Assembly (NCBI RefSeq): GCF_030272615.1
Contig: NC_081411.1
Span: forward strand, 211,064,744 to 211,128,743
DNA length: 64,000 nucleotides
Source of the DNA: Cryptomeria japonica
Taxonomy: Eukaryota > Streptophyta > Pinopsida > Cupressales > Cupressaceae
Direction: 5' to 3'
Within the stretch, counting starts at the first letter, position 1. Each line of letters starts with the position of its first letter. Both the position numbers and the translations under genes were made by a program. Positions 59,701 to 64,000 of the stretch are shown here, piece after piece. The notes beneath the pieces are model-generated. The model saw nothing but the letters and a program-made list of their open reading frames with translations, was not told the DNA's origin and made no database searches.

Positions 59701-59985
59701 ATTAACTTTAATCTATGATATCCTATTGATGGTCTTATGTTTTAAAGTGGACATATGAAAGTATTTAGTGTTTATGTCCCCTTCCTTCAACCAAACATTT
59801 CTTGACCTTTGTTGCCAAAAAGTTTCTTCTTTTGCTATTATGTCATGATATCTCATAAGAATTTCATCTTCAGCATCTCTTGAAATATTAGTATATCCAT
59901 TATTCTAAATCTCATCCTGAATATCTTTTAGATCTAATAGAATAGTGGCTTTCGAAACAAAGATGTTCCCAAAGAATTCCTTATT

Positions 59986-60852
59986 CTACCTTTGAACATT
60001 TTCTTTCACAAACTTCAACTTTTTGACCACTTTATACATAGCATTACCTTCAATTATGATCTGCCACCATTCCTTGATTTTGCTTTCCATATCTAGGTGT
60101 TTAGTCCACATTCTCTCAAATCTATAAGGGAAGTGTATTCTTCTCTTCTTGGCATTAGTCGTGAAGGATATAGGATAGTGATTTGATCCTGCCCTTATGT
60201 GAGCAGATAAAGAACAAAAGTAAAAATTAAACCAATCCAGAGAAATAAGAGCTCTATCAAGTCTGACCTGAATTAAGTCCTCACCGCTCCTTCTATTAGT
60301 CCAAGTGTATTTAACTCCTTGCAAATCTAGGTCATGGAGAGCATTATTATTGATGAAGTCTATTAAATCCAATCTACTATCCAGATTGGTTTGGATCCCT
60401 CCCTTTTTCTCATTTTCTATCAAAGGGGTATTGAAGTCGCCCTTAATCATCCACCCATCTTCAGCAAACCTACTTCTTAACAAGGATAATCTTTTCCAAA
60501 AATCACTTTTGTCAGTCTTGGTATTAGGAGCATACACATTAGTTAAGACCCATGAGGTGCTCTCTTTCAAATGCTTAAATATAATACAAGTTGGATTGTT
60601 GTTCTGAATTAGCACTTATCCCTCTACAATGTTTTTATTCTAGAAAGTAACAATACCTCCTAAGGCTCCTTCTAAACTACCACTGCTAACTCCTCCATTA
60701 CTAAACATTTTCAAGCCTTCAACCTTTTCCTTAGACATTTTCGTTTCTTAAATCAAAAAAATATCCAGGTTTTTGCCTCTAATCATACTTTTAATTAAAT
60801 CATGTTTGTGAGGATTATTCAATCCTCGAATATTCCAGGAGATGATCTTCAT
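59986..60852 (-). pseudogene. LINE-B endonuclease
   Basis: ORF2 starts with ATG at 60852-60850 and reads MKIISWNIRGLNNPHKHDLI, the conserved start of L1 endonucleases, then an ETKM block. After two in-frame stops, 60615-59986 gives NVYAPN, the KGDFNTPL catalytic block, TWTNRR and RLDRALIS. The SDH catalytic block is SNH (60181-60183), an Asp-to-Asn change by one G-to-A step. Three lesions disable target nicking. Confidence 0.87.
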
Positions 60853-60859
60853 GGTTTTT

Positions 60860-62378
60860 AGAAATACCTACCTCAAAGATGATTCTTTGAGTCCTATCTG
60901 CTATATTCTTGCTTGTTTCCATGGTCCTCTTCTTTGCATTTGAATATCTTCCTGGAGAAGTATGATGAGCTCCCACATCTCCTAGTCCACTTCTAGTATT
61001 TTTGGTTGATGTATTATTGTTGTTATTGTTATTGTTATTTTTTTTGTTCTTATTCTTTCTTTTATCTTCCATTACTTCTTCTTCTTCTTGCTTTGACCCA
61101 CTCTTTCCCAATGCCTTTTTGATGTCTTCCTCATCTCCCCATCTTGGTTCATTTTCCTCTAGAAAAGTCATCTTTACCTGAGCTGGAGAGGCTAATGAAA
61201 TCTCCGATAGCCCTTGTTCAAGGATGTTATCAGGTTGTGCATCTTGGATCCAGTCTGCTCCACTTTTTGACCTAGATGAGTTTGATACTAAATTAAAATT
61301 GTCTCCCTCCTCTTTGTTGTCTTTGGATTGATTATCTCCCTTATTGATCTGATCGTTATTTCTTTTCTCATTCTTATCTAAATTTTGTTGTATCTTATCC
61401 TTATCCTTATTTTGGCTGCTGACTTGTGACTCTCTTTCTCCATCATCTGAATCCTTTCCACTCTTCTCCTTTTCCTAATGGGAGATCTTTTCATTATCTC
61501 CTTTCTTTGTTTCATTTCCCAACTCTTTGACTAACACTTCCTCTATCCTTCCTACTTGGGACTATTTCTCTTGATCTAGCCCATCAGAAGGTGAGGCTTT
61601 CAAAGAGTTGTCCACCTTTTTCCAGACTTTAGTTTGGGATTGAGATTTGACCATATTACTTGGGCATTTTTTAGCCCAGTGTCGTACTTTCTTACAGTGA
61701 AAGCATGAAAAAAGGATTGTTTCATAAACAATATTTTGCATCCATTTGCCAAGTTTTGATTCTATCTCTATTTCCTCTAGCATATCCATTTTGGGCCCAA
61801 CTCCTACACAGATTTTGGCATAAATAAGTCTTCTTCTGGATTCCATAACTGGATCAATGGCGATAAGCTCCTTGAAAGCATTGGCTATTCCAGAAAACAC
61901 ATCTTCCTCCCAATATTCCATAGGGAGCCTAACTTTATCCAAACTAGAACTTGGACCACAAATTTATCCTCTCTTCTCGCATTAGGGTACCATTTTTGGA
62001 AATACATTAAAAATTTGCCTATCGCCTAGGTACTATTGCAAAGGATATTTATGTGATCCTCTCACAAGAGAAAGAAAAGGAAAGGCATCCTTTGTTCATA
62101 GAAACCACATCAACCTGACCTTTCAAGTTCCATTTCCTCTTAAAAAACCCATTAACAACCTCAATGTTTGGTCTAGTTCCAAAAAATTTGCTAATCAAAG
62201 TATTTTCCATTCGAGCAATATTGTGATCTATAATTTGGTTAGGAACAAAGATGGCAAACTTTCCCTGAGACACATTCAAAGTATTTTTAACCAGGGGAAA
62301 GGATGACTTACCTTTAGTTTTGACCCCAAACAGGGAGGACCATTTACCAATGTAGAAGTTTATCTTTGTTGAATTGGT
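60860..62378 (-). pseudogene. LINE-B ORF1 (DUF4283 and CCHC knuckle)
   Basis: 62378-62049 encodes WSSLFGV, SQGKFAIFVPNQIID and FFKRKWNLKGQVDVV, the N-terminal DUF4283-like domain. 61942-61562 carries (K)VRLPMEYWEEDVF and an intact C-x2-C-x4-H-x4-C knuckle at 61664-61705 (CFHCKKVRHWAKKC). 61171-60815 is a highly charged tail with an Asn run of nine codons, encoded by an ATT/GTT microsatellite. Stops separate the pieces. Confidence 0.82.
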
Positions 62379-63700
62379 TGAATGGACTGGAATATTGAGA
62401 GGGGGGTGATTCGGTATTCCCACACTTATAGAATATTTTCCAGTTAACTTTAGAAAATAATCTCATCAACATAAAATAGCAAATGCAGAATAAACAAATA
62501 ACACATCCACAAATTGAACACTGGATTTTATACGTGGAAAACCCAAATGCGAAAAACCACAGAGAGGTTAGATATCAAGATAATATAAAGCTAGTTATAT
62601 GGTGTTTACAAAAAGGGGTGGCTCACTACTAGATACAAAAGTGGCTCACTGCTAGAATGCTCACTACAATAGAAAGTAAACTGGGAAAATTGCATCTCCT
62701 AATGTATGAATTTTGTTCCAAGTTAAGCTCAAATAACAACTCACAACAAATATAGTAAGGGATCGCTATACCACTGTCTACAATCACCTGGAACAAGTCT
62801 GGTAAGGGATTACTACACTACTCTATTGAAGCAACTACTTGCAACAAATCTAGCAAAGGATTAATCCCATACTATTCATACTTTGAATCTTCTTCACATA
62901 CCTTTTCTCATATACTACATACTTCTTCTCTTATTGAAACTACTCTACTATCCACAATTATATAACTAACATACTTCTTACCTTGCTATACTACACACAC
63001 TCTTCTTTCTTTTATCTCATATTCTTCATACTTGTTTCTTCATTTCACACACCTTCTATATATATACTAGTAAGGTCATACACTGAGATAATATGCCATC
63101 CAAGCACAAATGATTTATATAATAATATGATGTTTGGATCAACATGTTATCCAAGACATTCCTTGACCAAAAATAAGATAAACAAGTTGGCCTATACCAA
63201 TCGCTTACATGCTTCCTTCACAAACTTCATTTACCCAAATGTACACCTTAATAACCGGGACAAAACAAGGGTCCACCGCACCCATAGAAATGGATCCATA
63301 AGCATAAATTCCAAGCACAATAACACCCAAACTTCAAGATACATATGCCATAGATTCTGAAACATAAAACCATGTAATATAATCATTCTAATAGCAATAC
63401 AACAACTACAAGTGATATAACTACTATGATTGATATAACTGATACCATTGGTATCAAATTTGGATACAAACCAATATAAGTACAACACAAGATTCCAAAG
63501 AAGAGAATCTTGCAGAAATTACTCCAGTAGATCATATTTACTTCACTACAACATATCACATACATACCTATCTTCCATTACTGCTCAACCTATAATACCA
63601 AAATTTCTTCTAATGCCATAACAACAACATACCACATCCGGTCCTAACTGGATCACTGGGTTTGACATCAATGATAACAATTACAATATTCATGTCACAA
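62379..63700 (+). mobile_element. copia-type LTR sequence inserted in LINE-B ORF1
   Basis: Starting TGAATGGACTGGAATATTGA, followed by GAGGGGGGTGATTCGG, the sequence parallels the left end of the 39525 LTR (an AGAGGGGG..GGTGAATC phrase). It then carries the GTGGAAAACCCAAATGCGAA box (~62537). The right end was not found; it may be lost or lie beyond the window. No pol sequence follows in the window. Confidence 0.55.
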
Positions 63701-63743
63701 GTATAAAAATCTAGATACTTCCCAGGATAACCCCACAACACAA

Positions 63744-63861
63744 CGGTTAGTTGTGAGCCTCCTACATGGGAGACCTTGGGTTTGAGTCTACTCGACTGAT
63801 TCTTAGCTCCAAGGAAAAGCTCAAAAAATACCGCTTTTGGTGTGACTTTAAAAAAAAAAAC
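63744..63861 (+). mobile_element. possible tRNA-derived SINE
   Basis: GGTTAGTTGTGAGCC resembles a pol III A box. GGTTTGAGTCT, ~35 bases further on, matches the B box consensus GGTTCGANNCC at most positions. The unit ends in an A-run at about 63850-63859. That spacing and tail fit a plant SINE. Target duplications were not identifiable. Confidence 0.45.
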
Positions 63862-64000
63862 AATCTCTGCTATCATTTTACAAACTATTATTGAAAATTA
63901 TTTGAACATCACCATAAGGCATAGGATAAGCAATTTATGAATAATTTTTTTTATATCTACCAATTAAATCACTCACTTTTTCTTTAACTCCTTGCTTATA
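63862..64000. other. gene-free window edge
   Basis: The sequence is AT-rich without recognisable features. Confidence 0.4.

Larger units (their letters stand above)
56740..62378 (-). mobile_element. LINE-B: near full-length, inactive L1-type element
   Basis: On the minus strand: ORF1 with DUF4283-like domain and intact CCHC knuckle, then ORF2 with endonuclease, reverse transcriptase, zf-RVT and a C-terminal RNase H of the plant L1 kind. The upstream end is interrupted at about 62379 by copia-type LTR sequence. No poly(A) tail or target duplication is recognisable at the downstream end, so that boundary is approximate. Each domain carries stops or lost catalytic residues. Confidence 0.88.

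Overview
This window reads as nuclear DNA of a seed plant with a large, repeat-bloated, AT-rich genome. The evidence is one complete spliced gene with GT-AG introns, plant-only domain families (AP2/ERF, plant U-box with a universal-stress-protein head), plant-type L1 LINEs with a terminal RNase H, Ty1/copia and Ty3/gypsy remnants, and long gene-free stretches of old nested transposons. A gymnosperm, perhaps a cypress-family conifer, fits best, but that is inference from the density and age of the retroelements and is not proven by any marker here.

Only two loci look like intact cellular genes, both on the minus strand and about 6 kb apart. (1) 23565-24365 is a single-exon 266-codon gene joining a DREB2-like AP2/ERF DNA-binding domain to a C-terminal RING-H2 finger. 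It carries two independent tandem duplications: an 87-bp in-frame doubling of the AP2 beta-sheet, and a degenerate second linker plus half RING that continues in frame beyond the stop codon. This is the most unusual object in the window. (2) 30415-33100 is an eight-exon gene whose exons join without frame conflict into a 499-aa USP / coiled-coil / U-box protein, with an upstream ORF whose TGA overlaps the main ATG. Both proteins carry E2-binding-type ubiquitin ligase domains, so both probably act in protein turnover under stress.

Layout. 1-6 kb: gene-free degenerate repeats. 6.05-6.35 kb: a long imperfect palindrome with a third copy. 6.9-10.1 kb: gypsy-type gag/leader/LTR debris (minus). 10.2-13.4 kb: no gene. 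13.4-13.6 kb: a cluster of short palindromic repeats. 13.7-17.2 kb: LINE-A (minus; ORF1 and endonuclease, truncated in RT). 17.6-19.5 kb: a GT-rich strand-biased region with two families of short repeats. 20.1-20.6 kb: (TC)46 and polypyrimidine. 20.6-22.5 kb: a small LTR element without recognisable genes. 23.2-25.3 kb: the AP2-RING gene, its promoter repeat and an 83-bp tandem array. 27.0-27.7 kb: copia RNase H remnant (plus). 29.3-29.5 kb: gypsy RT scrap. 30.4-33.2 kb: U-box gene. 33.3-52.5 kb: two copies of a ~3.5-kb segment, probably long LTRs, flanking ~1.9 kb; the second copy is split by a 10.65-kb copia element (39525-50175, minus). That element is itself split by a ~3-kb solo LTR (42359-45337, perfect 5-bp target duplication) and by a ~0.8-kb solo LTR (about 45634-46433). 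52.6-54.8 kb: gypsy gag/protease debris. 54.9-56.7 kb: an unrecognised lysine/glutamate-rich coiled-coil ORF. 56.7-62.4 kb: LINE-B (minus; ORF1, endonuclease, RT, zf-RVT, RNase H, all decayed). 62.4-64 kb: copia-type LTR sequence with a SINE-like insert.

All transposon coding regions are broken by stops, frameshifts or lost catalytic residues. No rRNA, tRNA, CRISPR array or prokaryotic feature was seen.
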